DNA of 64,000 nt from Bacteroidales bacterium UBA1180. Its GTDB lineage: Bacteria > Bacteroidota > Bacteroidia > Bacteroidales > Paludibacteraceae. The position numbers and the translations under genes are program-made. Below, one piece after another: positions 10,206-18,382 of this stretch (its first letter is position 1; every line of letters begins with the position of its first letter). The notes below the pieces were generated by a model. It saw only the letters and a list, made by a program, of their open reading frames with translations. It was not told the origin of the DNA and ran no database searches. The stretch is taken from positions 112,945 to 176,944 of the forward strand of contig DBYS01000001.1 in NCBI GenBank assembly GCA_002310195.1. The letters run 5' to 3'.

Positions 10206-11324
10206 CTAACTTGCAGTCTTCACAGCTTCCGTATCTTCAAGCGGTTTGCTGAAGTTGAAGTCTCCTCGTATCCACGGCACAAACACATCGGCAGTATCGA
10301 TGGGCTGGTTGAGCGTGAGCCGGTAACCCGCGCCGGATGTGCCGTTAGTGCGCATCAAGAGTTGCAGAGGGAAGTAATCCTCGTTGGACTCTACAATGTA
10401 TGGAATGGTGTAGAAGTATGCGCGACCTTCCCACCATAGTCCTTCGTCACTCTCGGTGACGATGTTCGGAATGTCATAACCGCTGACGGGCAACGATGCT
10501 TTGGTGTTTCGCATCGGCTTGAAGCAGTACGCATTGCCGTTGTACAGACGCCGCGCCTCCATGTATGTCAGTCGCACACCGGCGGACGGATTCTCGCGGT
10601 TGATACGTTTGTCCTCCTGTACGTTCCATTTGATATCGACCTTCGATGCCACGTGGTAGAGCATCAGATGTACATAAGGCACCTTGAGCAGTTCGCCTTT
10701 GTTGCTGAACGCACCGTAGTAGTCACCGTTGACATTATAGTTGTACGGCGAGGAGTATATGTTCTGCAGGCTACGCTGGATAGTGGTACTCGATGCATTG
10801 AACGTCAAGCCGAGCACGTCATCCAGATCCATGTGCTCGAAATCCAGCTCGTCAAAAGCCTTATCGCCGTTGAACGTTAGCGGTTCGGCCGAAGCGATGG
10901 CATACACACGACCGATGAACGCACCTTCGCCCTTCAGCAACAGGGTAATCTCCTTGGTGTACTGGTAGATCGTGTCGCCGGCTGTCTTCAGACTGCCCGA
11001 ATAACGCTTCTTAGCCCATTCCTCCGCTTGCGGCTCGGCATCCACCGCCTGCCAGACCTTCCACGTATCAAGACCTGCATTGTAGCGCAGCAGGAAGTAG
11101 TACAAGTGTTGCGGGAGCAGGAACTCCTCGGTGGTACCCGGATCACCCAGCACACGGCGATGCGCAGGCGCTTGCTGCGCACGATAGTTGTCGTCCAGCG
11201 GCAAACTGACAGTCAGCGGCAGGGTGACGCGGTCGGCCACCCGCTGATGTTCCGTACAGGCCGTCATGGCGATAACCATGATTACCAGTACTGCCAATAT
11301 GCTATGTGATACGTTGTTCTTCAC
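10206..11324 (-). CDS. Fimbrial-operon accessory lipoprotein
   Basis: 372 residues. The N-terminus is a lipoprotein signal peptide with lipobox MTAC (Cys23). After it comes a beta-rich sequence with no motif I can name. Its place, directly after a FimB/Mfa2-type gene (27-base gap) and directly before the giant beta-helix gene (7-base gap), suggests a minor or tip-associated fimbrial subunit comparable in position to Mfa3-Mfa5 of Porphyromonas. The segment around residues 45-130 mentions aromatic-rich strands (LYYFLLRYN, WKVWQAVD) seen in FimA-like beta-sandwich folds, but this is a weak resemblance. Function is inferred from context only. Confidence 0.75.
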   Translation of the reverse strand: MKNNVSHSILAVLVIMVIAMTACTEHQRVADRVTLPLTVSLPLDDNYRAQQAPAHRRVLGDPGTTEEFLLPQHLYYFLLRYNAGLDTWKVWQAVDAEPQAEEWAKKRYSGSLKTAGDTIYQYTKEITLLLKGEGAFIGRVYAIASAEPLTFNGDKAFDELDFEHMDLDDVLGLTFNASSTTIQRSLQNIYSSPYNYNVNGDYYGAFSNKGELLKVPYVHLMLYHVASKVDIKWNVQEDKRINRENPSAGVRLTYMEARRLYNGNAYCFKPMRNTKASLPVSGYDIPNIVTESDEGLWWEGRAYFYTIPYIVESNEDYFPLQLLMRTNGTSGAGYRLTLNQPIDTADVFVPWIRGDFNFSKPLEDTEAVKTAS

Positions 11325-11351
11325 TGCTATGTGTCAGCCATGGTTGGCTGA

Positions 11352-12350
11352 TCAGATATCTATCTCATGTGTGCCGCCGTCCTTCCAATCCAACTGCACC
11401 GTTGCTCCGACATGCGCATTATCGACAGGCACAAGCTCGCCGTTGTCGCGCACATCGCATTTGATTACCTCCAGTGTTCCGGCCTCAAGCGGATAATCCA
11501 CATTAAGAACGGTCTCGGTTACCGTACCGTCAGGCAGTGTGACATACACCTTCAGTTGCCATAGCGAGGCTGCTGCCTGTAAGGCCTTGAATCGTGCCGG
11601 GGAAGCTGCAGCAGCATCCGGCGAAGGCAGCGATACTACAGCAAAACACTGCTCAGTAACCTGGTCGCAACGCACAGGCACGCTGCCGGTGTAGGTAAAT
11701 AAGCTGTCCCGCACCTCAAAGCCCGACGCTGTACCACAAAGGAAAGTCTCGATCTTCGGCATGGATTTGGCATCCTCACTGAGCACCAATGCTACGGCAC
11801 TACTGATCATATACAGGTTGACGTGGAAGACGTGGGTATCATCCTCAATCGATGCATTGATCGGCTGGCTGGCGGTATAAACGGCCGTCCGCTGCGAACG
11901 AAGTGTATCGTTGTCTGACGTAATGATCTTATACGTGGCTGCATGATCCTTACCATGCAGGCTTAATTCGCCGTTGTCGGCACTGTTCACGACTGCGATG
12001 TGCTGATAATCCTCACGGGGCAGGTAGAAGGTGAACGTGGTCTGGTTGTTGTCCACAATCTCCACCGCGCGATGGCGCAACTCATCCATACCGTCGGTTG
12101 AGAAGAAACTCATATCGATATCATGAGCCGTAGCCGAAAATATCGGTGCAAACCATTTGGTGAGAGTGTCAGCCAGAGGTTTATCGGCCTCAGCACGCAG
12201 CACATCTTCGATCTTCACACGCATATTCGTCACAAGCCGCATCTCATAGTCGATACGGCAATCCACTCCACAAACGCTCAGGTCGTCGTCGATCAGACTA
12301 CAACCGCCGAGCACGAGCAGTGCAATAAATATGGTGATCCGGTGTTTCAA
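11352..12350 (-). CDS. FimB/Mfa2-family fimbrial anchor lipoprotein
   Basis: 332 residues. Signal peptide with lipobox LGGC (Cys17) followed by SLIDDDLSVCG, the Cys-Ser-Leu-Ile/acidic/Cys opening that is characteristic of FimB/Mfa2 proteins in Bacteroidales. Members of this family sit in the outer membrane as lipoproteins, anchor the fimbrial shaft and limit its length. It lies 68 bases after the fimbrillin gene; the gap contains a hairpin (12374-12400) and no promoter, so it is probably read from the same transcript at a lower level. Beta-strand-rich throughout, ending in a short polar tail. Family call is good; the precise partner is taken to be the fimbrillin immediately upstream. Confidence 0.8.
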   Translation of the reverse strand: MKHRITIFIALLVLGGCSLIDDDLSVCGVDCRIDYEMRLVTNMRVKIEDVLRAEADKPLADTLTKWFAPIFSATAHDIDMSFFSTDGMDELRHRAVEIVDNNQTTFTFYLPREDYQHIAVVNSADNGELSLHGKDHAATYKIITSDNDTLRSQRTAVYTASQPINASIEDDTHVFHVNLYMISSAVALVLSEDAKSMPKIETFLCGTASGFEVRDSLFTYTGSVPVRCDQVTEQCFAVVSLPSPDAAAASPARFKALQAAASLWQLKVYVTLPDGTVTETVLNVDYPLEAGTLEVIKCDVRDNGELVPVDNAHVGATVQLDWKDGGTHEIDI

Positions 12351-12373
12351 TGTGTTAAGTCCGCGCTGCCTAC

Positions 12374-12400
12374 CCGGAGCACCCTTGCGGGCAACTCCGG
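12374..12400 (-). promoter_or_regulatory. Intergenic hairpin between fimbrillin and anchor genes
   Basis: A CCGGAG / CTCCGG inverted repeat encloses a further CCC/GGG pair. There is no T-tract after it on the minus strand, so it is not a standard terminator. It could attenuate read-through or protect the 3' end of the fimbrillin message, giving more shaft subunit than anchor. Confidence 0.45.
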
Positions 12401-12418
12401 ATAGATGCGGATGATTGA

Positions 12419-14161
12419 TTAATCGTCGAAGTCAATCGTGTACGTATGGCCGCTCTCCCAAGTCAGGTCAACCGAGAAGCCGAGTTCCAGTTGCGGAGTA
12501 CGCAGGTCAGGAATGGTATTGTAGGCTGCCTTCAGATCCTTGAGGTTCAGGCGTGCTGTTGTGGTGTAGTCCTGCTTGAACACATGACCACCGGTCTCGG
12601 TAGCCGATGCTGCTGCCAGCGTGCCGACTACATAGAACTTGCCACCTTTCGGGATCAACTGGCCGGCCGCACCGTAGAAGTCAACACCGGTGTTGTTCTC
12701 CATCTCCACAGCAATCTTCACGTCAGCTGTACCGTTCTCCAGAACCAGCGTGTGGTTCAGAGCGGAATACGATGTTCCGGCGATCATGTCAGCCGGAGTA
12801 GCCTCAGCGCTCGAAGCCATCACGTTGTCATAGATCGTGTACTCGGTAGCCGAGGTGTTGGCGGTGAAGTCGAATTTAGCCTCCTGCTGACCACCTACGA
12901 GGATAGCCGTTACAGGCAGACCTGTACCGCAGTCAACGGCGGTAGCTACACCCTCAACGGACTCGCTGTTGTCGGCCAGCGATGTAGCAGCAATCTTAAC
13001 CTGTACATCCAGACGGGCTACAGCGTATTGGATAGGATCGGTAATGGCAACGGCACGGGTCTTGGTGTTCACAGCGCTTGCGTCGGTGTGAAGTGCAAGG
13101 ATATCGTCCCAATCGTTGACATTGTCGTAAGCCGTCTGCTTCGAGGTGTTCGAAGTCTTGATAGCTGAGTTGGCAAAATACCAAAGCTGTGCAGGATAAA
13201 CATATCTGTTCGGTAGAGCCATGTTGGAGTACGGACCAACCTTGAAGATGTGGTTCGTGCCGTCCCAAACGATGTCAATCGAACCTACCGGCAGGTTGTA
13301 ACTCTCCGGGAAGTCTTCCAGTGCAGCTACCAGTGTAACATTACCCGAACCGTCAACGGTAGCATACGTTGCGCTGCTGATCGAATCCTTGATAGCGGTA
13401 GCCAGAGGAGTATCCAGCGGCTTGAGCGACTTGTAGAGGTCGGTCATCACGCGTGCTACCTCAAACGACGACAGACCGTGCATCGTTGCATACGTGTCGA
13501 ACATCGCCTTCATGGCAGCATCGTCACCGGCGGTGTATTCATACCAACGTTTCGGTGTGCCCTGACCGTCGCTGGCGATAGCTACGTTCGTCAGGTACTG
13601 GAGCAGTTTGCCACCCGGGTTGGTCGAAGCGGTGAGTGCATCAACTGCATCGTCAGCTACGATCTGCTCAAGAGCAAACGAGATGTCGTCCGGATCGTCG
13701 TTAGTGAGGTTAGCCGGAGTGAGCGAACCTACCTCGAATGCTGTTCCGGTAGCTGCGGATTTACCGTAGAACAGGAACGAACCGGTGGACAATGGTATAT
13801 CCACATCGGTGTAAACCTTGGCATTGGAGTTAGTACCAAGCTCAGCGGGCAGAACGGCACCGTCAAGGATGATGTTGTCACCCAGACGTTCGTCGCCTGC
13901 TACGATAGCAGCGGTCTTGGCAAACGGGATAAGAATAATTCCGTCAGCGATACCGTTGAACTGTGACAGACCGTCACGCTGTACCGTTGCGCTCGGCATG
14001 TGACGCTTACCCGACAACTGGTTAGGCAGGGCAATGGAGAACTCGGTCTTTACAGCCTCCTTGTTCTGACGGCCTTGCTGATCTTCTTTGTTGCAGGAAC
14101 TCATTCCTGCGCTTACCAGTGCAAAGATGCACATGTAAGCAAAAAGTTTGGTTGTTTTCAT
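12419..14161 (-). CDS. Fimbrillin, FimA/Mfa1-type major subunit lipoprotein
   Basis: 580 residues with lipobox MSSC (Cys23). The early segment FSIALPNQLSG and the later YVYPAQLWYFANS and final DLTWESGHTYTIDF resemble Mfa1/FimA-type fimbrillins, which are exported as lipoproteins, trimmed by an Arg-specific protease and polymerised by strand exchange. Basic residues near position 50-63 (GKRHMPSATVQRDG) are possible maturation sites; which one is used cannot be read from sequence. It follows the DUF3575/OmpA gene with a 57-base gap without a recognisable promoter, so it appears to share that gene's promoter. The gene is larger than many FimA proteins (about 350-400 residues) and closer to Mfa1 size. 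A C25 protease gene at 47909-50164 is a candidate processing enzyme, by inference. Confidence 0.8.
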   Translation of the reverse strand: MKTTKLFAYMCIFALVSAGMSSCNKEDQQGRQNKEAVKTEFSIALPNQLSGKRHMPSATVQRDGLSQFNGIADGIILIPFAKTAAIVAGDERLGDNIILDGAVLPAELGTNSNAKVYTDVDIPLSTGSFLFYGKSAATGTAFEVGSLTPANLTNDDPDDISFALEQIVADDAVDALTASTNPGGKLLQYLTNVAIASDGQGTPKRWYEYTAGDDAAMKAMFDTYATMHGLSSFEVARVMTDLYKSLKPLDTPLATAIKDSISSATYATVDGSGNVTLVAALEDFPESYNLPVGSIDIVWDGTNHIFKVGPYSNMALPNRYVYPAQLWYFANSAIKTSNTSKQTAYDNVNDWDDILALHTDASAVNTKTRAVAITDPIQYAVARLDVQVKIAATSLADNSESVEGVATAVDCGTGLPVTAILVGGQQEAKFDFTANTSATEYTIYDNVMASSAEATPADMIAGTSYSALNHTLVLENGTADVKIAVEMENNTGVDFYGAAGQLIPKGGKFYVVGTLAAASATETGGHVFKQDYTTTARLNLKDLKAAYNTIPDLRTPQLELGFSVDLTWESGHTYTIDFDD

Positions 14162-14218
14162 TGTTTAACTCGTTAGAGGGTTAATAAATTTGGTTAATTA
14201 TGATTGTTTTCGTGTTTG

Positions 14219-16057
14219 CTATTTTTCCACGTAGTAAACAGTGATCGTACCGAGGTTACGCAGGTAGCGGTTGAAGTGCGTACGCATGTACTTGTAGGTG
14301 CGACCCTTATCCAGGCGCTTGATGATCCATTCGCGTTTCTCCACATCCGGCTCGTTGTCGATGGCGTCCAGCACCTTCTCCTTGTTCGGGAACTCCTCCT
14401 GTGACAGATACCACCTGAGTTCGCGCCAGCACTCGCCACCGTTGTAGATGCGGTACATATCCTCCGGGAAGTTGAATCGATGCTGGATATAGTCGTGCAA
14501 TGCTTGCGCGCGGCTTGCACCCAGTTTCTCGTTGGTAGCCAGTTTGCCGTCGAACGATGCCATTCCGACGATCTTGATCAGTTTGATCTCTATGGTCGGA
14601 TCATTGAGTGCATCGTCGATCACATTCATGATGCTGTCCATGAGCTCGTCGTTGTGGATGAACGAACGATCGACATGCGACTTATCGACATCGAAGTGCA
14701 TGAATATGCTGCTCGGCGCTTTTTCAATACGTTGGTTGAGATCATACGGTTCGAACTCCTCCAGCGGACGCAGCACGGCGCTGCGCAGACGACGTATCTG
14801 ATCGGTATGCGCTACCTCCGTCTGCTGGTTGACGAGCGAGTCGATGATTACCCACTGTGCATCACTCGGGTTAGCACCGAGCTCTTTCTCTATCTCATGG
14901 ATACGCTGACGGAGCTTCTCGTTTATGATCTCCGTTTCCGGTATATACTCCGTCTCATAATCCGGCTCAACAATAGGTTCTGCGGGCTCGATTACCGTAT
15001 CTTGCGGTACACCCACCGGTGCTATAATCGGTATAATCGGTACTACCGGCTCAGCGGCAACAGTATCCCTTGCAGGCACATCAATCGTATCCATCAGGCT
15101 GGCCGTATCTTTCAGTGTAGCGATGATCACCTGTTCAACCGTCGGCTCTGCTATCGTATCTACCGGTGCCGGAACAGTGTCGGCCGGTTCAACAATCGTA
15201 TCTGTTAGCGCCACAATAGTATCCGATACCACGACGGTATCAGCCGGCTCCTCGTACGGATGCAACTTGTTGCAGTCGCAGCGATCCTCAAAGTCAGGCT
15301 TGTTGTCATCCAGCAGCACAACGAGGTTAACGCCGAGACGCGGCAGACCGAACCAGGCCTTCTGCTTCTCCGCGAGCTGCTTGCCGCAGTGTACACACGT
15401 AAACTGGTCGTACCACGTCACACCGGCATCCACACCGCCCTCAAGCTCGATGCTGAAGAACGGAGTGATGGGGAACACCCAGCCGTACGATGCGCCGAAC
15501 ATAAGCGCATCACCTTGGAAACGGTTGGTCTGGACAGGCTTGTACATCCAGCCTATCGGATAAACGCCACCGCCTACATTATAGTGGGCATAACCAAGAT
15601 TGACAGAAACGAAATCACGGGTAAACGCTTGGCAGAACCAGTAGCGCGGAGCTATATCGACATAGATATGACGCCACTTCGGGAACTTCTTGTCATCCAG
15701 CGGGAACGGATTGAATCCCACACCGGCTTCCAATGTCCAGTGCTCGTCCAGACGGAACTCGGCGTGCAGGTTCATTGTGGCTATAGCGTCGTACAACACA
15801 TTGTTCTTCAGTGCTGCTATAGCGTGGCGAACGGTATCGGTCTCCTCGTTCAGACTGTCCGGCTCTACTACTATCGTATCATTAGCCAATGCCAAGGTGT
15901 CGGATGTCACCATGACTGTGTCAGACTCTATCACCGTCTGCAGGGTGTCAGAGTCCAATGCATGTACAGGCGTAGCGTTGCACGTCGCGCCCGCAAAAAA
16001 GTGCGCGCACAACACAAGCCGAACAAATATGTTAGGTTTAACCGAGGTAAAAATCAT
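14219..16057 (-). CDS. DUF3575 outer-membrane barrel fused to OmpA-like domain
   Basis: 612 residues from the ATG at 16057. A longer frame begins at a TTG (16132), but the -7 box lies across that codon, so the later ATG is preferred. Order: signal peptide (about 1-33); short stretch with DT pairs; DUF3575-like barrel (about 85-275; NPFPLDDKKFPKWRHIYVD, NLGYAHYNVGGG); a Pro/Thr/Asp linker (about 285-375) with repeated DTI and EPADT units; then an OmpA-like peptidoglycan-binding domain (about 445-575; IFMHFDVDKSHVDRSF, LGASRAQALHDYI). DUF3575 and OmpA-like proteins precede fimbrillin genes in Bacteroidales, usually as separate genes (DUF3575, DUF3868). Here both roles seem joined in one chain. 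It is the first gene of the fimbrial operon and likely an assembly-platform or anchoring component. Confidence 0.8.
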   Translation of the reverse strand: MIFTSVKPNIFVRLVLCAHFFAGATCNATPVHALDSDTLQTVIESDTVMVTSDTLALANDTIVVEPDSLNEETDTVRHAIAALKNNVLYDAIATMNLHAEFRLDEHWTLEAGVGFNPFPLDDKKFPKWRHIYVDIAPRYWFCQAFTRDFVSVNLGYAHYNVGGGVYPIGWMYKPVQTNRFQGDALMFGASYGWVFPITPFFSIELEGGVDAGVTWYDQFTCVHCGKQLAEKQKAWFGLPRLGVNLVVLLDDNKPDFEDRCDCNKLHPYEEPADTVVVSDTIVALTDTIVEPADTVPAPVDTIAEPTVEQVIIATLKDTASLMDTIDVPARDTVAAEPVVPIIPIIAPVGVPQDTVIEPAEPIVEPDYETEYIPETEIINEKLRQRIHEIEKELGANPSDAQWVIIDSLVNQQTEVAHTDQIRRLRSAVLRPLEEFEPYDLNQRIEKAPSSIFMHFDVDKSHVDRSFIHNDELMDSIMNVIDDALNDPTIEIKLIKIVGMASFDGKLATNEKLGASRAQALHDYIQHRFNFPEDMYRIYNGGECWRELRWYLSQEEFPNKEKVLDAIDNEPDVEKREWIIKRLDKGRTYKYMRTHFNRYLRNLGTITVYYVEK

Positions 16058-16129
16058 TTTCTTAAATTCCGCGGGTATTCTCTCATGTGCGCAAATGCGC
16101 AACGTACCCGCACACGCCAAAAAATCGCG

Positions 16130-16161
16130 CAAAGGTACTAAAAATTTCTCGAATATAAAAA
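16130..16161 (-). promoter_or_regulatory. Promoter of the fimbrial operon
   Basis: The minus strand reads TTTT, 20 bases, then TACCTTTG (16137-16130), a match to the Bacteroidetes -33/-7 promoter except for the last base of the -33 box. Transcription would start about 65-70 bases before the ATG at 16057. Confidence 0.7.
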
Positions 16162-16281
16162 CGGGAATGTTTCGAAACTGACAAAATGTTACGAAACCGA
16201 CAAAATTTTTGACATTTTGTTAAATAAAGTGAGCAGAATCGCAAAAATCTTCACTTTCTAAAAATGCTGCCGACGGTGTAG

Positions 16282-16353
16282 TAGTCCCACCGGGAATCGA
16301 ACCCGGATCTAAGGTTTAGGAAACCCGTATTCTATCCATTGAACTATGGAACC
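16282..16353 (-). tRNA. tRNA-Arg (anticodon CCU)
   Basis: Minus-strand cloverleaf starting GGTTCCA and closing TGGGACT plus discriminator A. The anticodon loop TTCCTAA sits on a GGT/ACC stem, giving anticodon CCU (codon AGG). The T-arm CGGGTTCGATTCCCGG is canonical. The 3' CCA is not encoded. Acceptor pairs are complete with two G-U pairs; the outermost anticodon-stem position is mismatched. Confidence 0.92.
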
Positions 16354-16361
16354 ATTATTTT

Positions 16362-17066
16362 TTATCGCCTGTCTGGAAATTCTCCGTATTCTTCAAACGT
16401 GTAGTTCAGAAAGTCATTCATCGGTTTCGCGGCACGTGCCACTTCCAGTAATTTATCTAGAAAATTCGGCTGACATATCTCATTGTCTGTGAAGGGAGTA
16501 GATATGATGAACCACTTTTGTTTCAGCCAGTCGGGATGCGGAAAATCGGAGTCATAACCGGCGGGAACGCGCTTGAGCATATATGTCTGGTCAAAATCTC
16601 CGAAATATTTCTGAAACGGCTTGGCTGCCATTATATCTTCTACTTCTTCATAATTCGCCTGCAATTCTCTTCGAACGGCGTTCAGCAAATCGGGATTCGG
16701 ACACCACATACCAGCTGCAAACATACATTGTCCCGGTTGAACGTGGAAGTAGTATCCCGCTCTGTCAGACTTCTTGCCCATCGTCTGCGGCCGGCCAGGC
16801 TGACCGGCGCATGGATAAACGCCAAAGTGATCCTTGTACGGCGTCTTGTCCTTGCTGAACCGTGTGTCACGATAGATGCGCCACATGCAGTCTTTCGGCG
16901 TTATGCCGGACATCGTATCATCGAACGCCTGTATGCCGGCAATGTACCGCTCAGAGAACTGCGTAAACACAGCGAGCGCCTCCTGATAGCGCTCTTTGTT
17001 GGCCGCAAACCACTCGCGTGTGTTGTGCTGCGACAACTCCTCCAAGAAATCCAAAACTCTTCTCAT
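16362..17066 (-). CDS. DUF2461 family protein
   Basis: 234 residues, the full family length. Family features seen: N-terminal FLEELSQHNTREWFAANK, WRIYRDTRFSKDKTPYKDHFG and AGYYFHVQPG. The family (TIGR02453) is widespread and of unknown biochemical function; no catalytic role is claimed. It lies alone between two tRNA-Arg genes, with 8 bases to the tRNA-Arg(CCU) gene downstream, so tRNA-Arg(CCU) may be processed from the same transcript. No promoter with a good -7 box was found upstream. Confidence 0.85.
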   Translation of the reverse strand: MRRVLDFLEELSQHNTREWFAANKERYQEALAVFTQFSERYIAGIQAFDDTMSGITPKDCMWRIYRDTRFSKDKTPYKDHFGVYPCAGQPGRPQTMGKKSDRAGYYFHVQPGQCMFAAGMWCPNPDLLNAVRRELQANYEEVEDIMAAKPFQKYFGDFDQTYMLKRVPAGYDSDFPHPDWLKQKWFIISTPFTDNEICQPNFLDKLLEVARAAKPMNDFLNYTFEEYGEFPDRR

Positions 17067-17100
17067 TATTCATCCGTTGCGCGATTTATTTTCGCGCTCG

Positions 17101-17167
17101 TGACCCCGCTGGTACAAATTTGCTAATTTGCACCTGCGGTGCGAGCTTCGCTTTGTGACCCCGCTGG
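17101..17167. repeat. 12-base direct repeat of a tRNA 3' end
   Basis: The sequence TGACCCCGCTGG occurs at 17101-17112 and again at 17156-17167, where it forms the 3' end of tRNA-Arg(CCG). The 43 bases between hold no gene. It may be a remnant of a tRNA-end duplication or of a past integration; no integrase is nearby. Confidence 0.5.
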
Positions 17168-17229
17168 GGCTCAAACCCAGAACCTTCAGAACCGGAATCT
17201 GACACTCTATTCAATTGAGCTACGGGGCC
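17156..17229 (-). tRNA. tRNA-Arg (anticodon CCG)
   Basis: Minus-strand cloverleaf from GGCCCCG to CGGGGTC plus discriminator A. The anticodon stem TCAGA/TCTGA encloses loop TTCCGGT, giving anticodon CCG (codon CGG). D-arm (AGCTCAATTGAATAGAGT) and T-arm (CTGGGTTTGAGCCCCAG) are intact. CCA is not encoded. Confidence 0.93.
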
Positions 17230-17234
17230 TTATA

Positions 17235-17912
17235 TTACCGTCGGCTGCCGCCGGCGTAGATTGCTATGTAATACAGCAGTGTGGCGAGCGACGACAGGGC
17301 TGCCACCACATACGTGTAGGCTGCTGACCGAAGCGCTGCGGAAGCTTTGGGCAGATCCTCGCGCGACACAAGCATCGACTCCTCCATCCAGTTGATCGCA
17401 CGCACCGAAGCATTGATCTCCACCGGCAGCGTAATGAACGAGAAGAGAGTCGTCATTGCGAAAAGCACAATGCCGAACAGCATCAGTTGCGGGAACGTCT
17501 GAAGCACCAGCATACCAGCCAGCAAGATCCACATCACCCAGCGCGAAGAGAAACTCACCACCGGCACAAGTGCCGAACGCATCCTTAGCGGCGCATAACC
17601 TACTGCATGCTGCACGGCGTGACCGCACTCGTGAGCCGCTACAGCCATCGCTGCCAACGTGGCTCCTTCATACACATCTTTCGACAGGTTAACCGTTTGA
17701 TTGGTGGGGTTATAATGATCGGTCAGCACGCCATCCGTACAAACCACCTGCACATCGGTTATACCGTTCTCACGCAACATCCGCTCAGCCACCTCACGAC
17801 CGGTCAGCGACGTGCGGATAGCACTGTACTTGCGCATGCGACTCTTGAAGAGCGCACTCACCAGCCAACTGGCCAGCATCGTTGCGATGAATATTCCCCA
17901 ATACAAGTTCAT
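17235..17912 (-). CDS. YugP-like zinc metallopeptidase, membrane bound
   Basis: 225 residues from the ATG at 17912; an upstream in-frame ATG (17957) lies inside the preceding fur-like gene and is not preferred. Zinc-peptidase motif AAHECGHAVQH (HExxH) near residue 100-110, with membrane segments at the N-terminus (about 4-22), at about 130-170 and at the C-terminus. This matches PF04298 (YugP/neutral zinc metallopeptidase), full length. The start overlaps the stop of the fur-like gene as ATGA, so the two are translationally coupled. Substrate is unknown; an inner-membrane proteolytic role is inferred. Confidence 0.85.
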   Translation of the reverse strand: MNLYWGIFIATMLASWLVSALFKSRMRKYSAIRTSLTGREVAERMLRENGITDVQVVCTDGVLTDHYNPTNQTVNLSKDVYEGATLAAMAVAAHECGHAVQHAVGYAPLRMRSALVPVVSFSSRWVMWILLAGMLVLQTFPQLMLFGIVLFAMTTLFSFITLPVEINASVRAINWMEESMLVSREDLPKASAALRSAAYTYVVAALSSLATLLYYIAIYAGGSRR

Positions 17913-18382
17913 TGTTTCTTGTTCTTTTGAATCAGCAGACGTCGACAAGTCTTGCATGTGCCGTACACATAGAGCGAGAAGTGTGCCGGAACGAAATTGG
18001 CGTACTTGCGCTCCTGTACTATACGCAGCAAGGCTCTATCGGTGAATGTAGCCTCCCGTCCGCAACGTGTACATATGACGCGCAGTGTGTTCTTCGCATC
18101 CAACGCCCATTTGTACTGCTCGGAGGTTACACCCTGAGTCCGCTCAAGTCTATACAAAATTCGTGCCGAAACGAACAGATTGAGCGAATTATATAGCGTC
18201 GGAAGGGAAATATGTGCATCTTTGCGTTTGATTTCGATGTCATGCACGGTAAAGATTGGCTCATTGATGTCCGCAATCATCCGCAGCAGACGCTCGCGTT
18301 CGAGTGTGTGCCTCAATTTGTGCTCGCGGATATACTCATCCAGCACAGCCGATGCTTTTTCGTATCGTTCGACTGACGTCAT
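17909..18382 (-). CDS. Fur-family regulator lacking the His-rich sensing motif
   Basis: 157 residues: an N-terminal winged helix (TLERERLLRMIADINEPIF, DAHISLPTLYNSLNLFV) and a C-terminal domain with structural zinc pairs CTRCG and CKTC. Typical Fur/PerR/Zur proteins have a HHxH-type run just before the first CxxC; here that segment reads ALDAKNTLRVICTRCG with no histidine. The late His in FVPAHFSLYVYGTC is kept. It may therefore sense a different signal or be metal-independent. Its start overlaps the GNAT gene stop (ATGA) and its own stop overlaps the peptidase start, so it is the middle gene of a tightly coupled operon. Confidence 0.85.
   Translation of the reverse strand: MTSVERYEKASAVLDEYIREHKLRHTLERERLLRMIADINEPIFTVHDIEIKRKDAHISLPTLYNSLNLFVSARILYRLERTQGVTSEQYKWALDAKNTLRVICTRCGREATFTDRALLRIVQERKYANFVPAHFSLYVYGTCKTCRRLLIQKNKKQ

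Noticed and set aside
16058..16132. N-terminal extension of the DUF3575/OmpA protein from a TTG at 16132.
   Set aside because: It would place the start codon inside the -7 promoter box; the ATG at 16057 starts a signal peptide.
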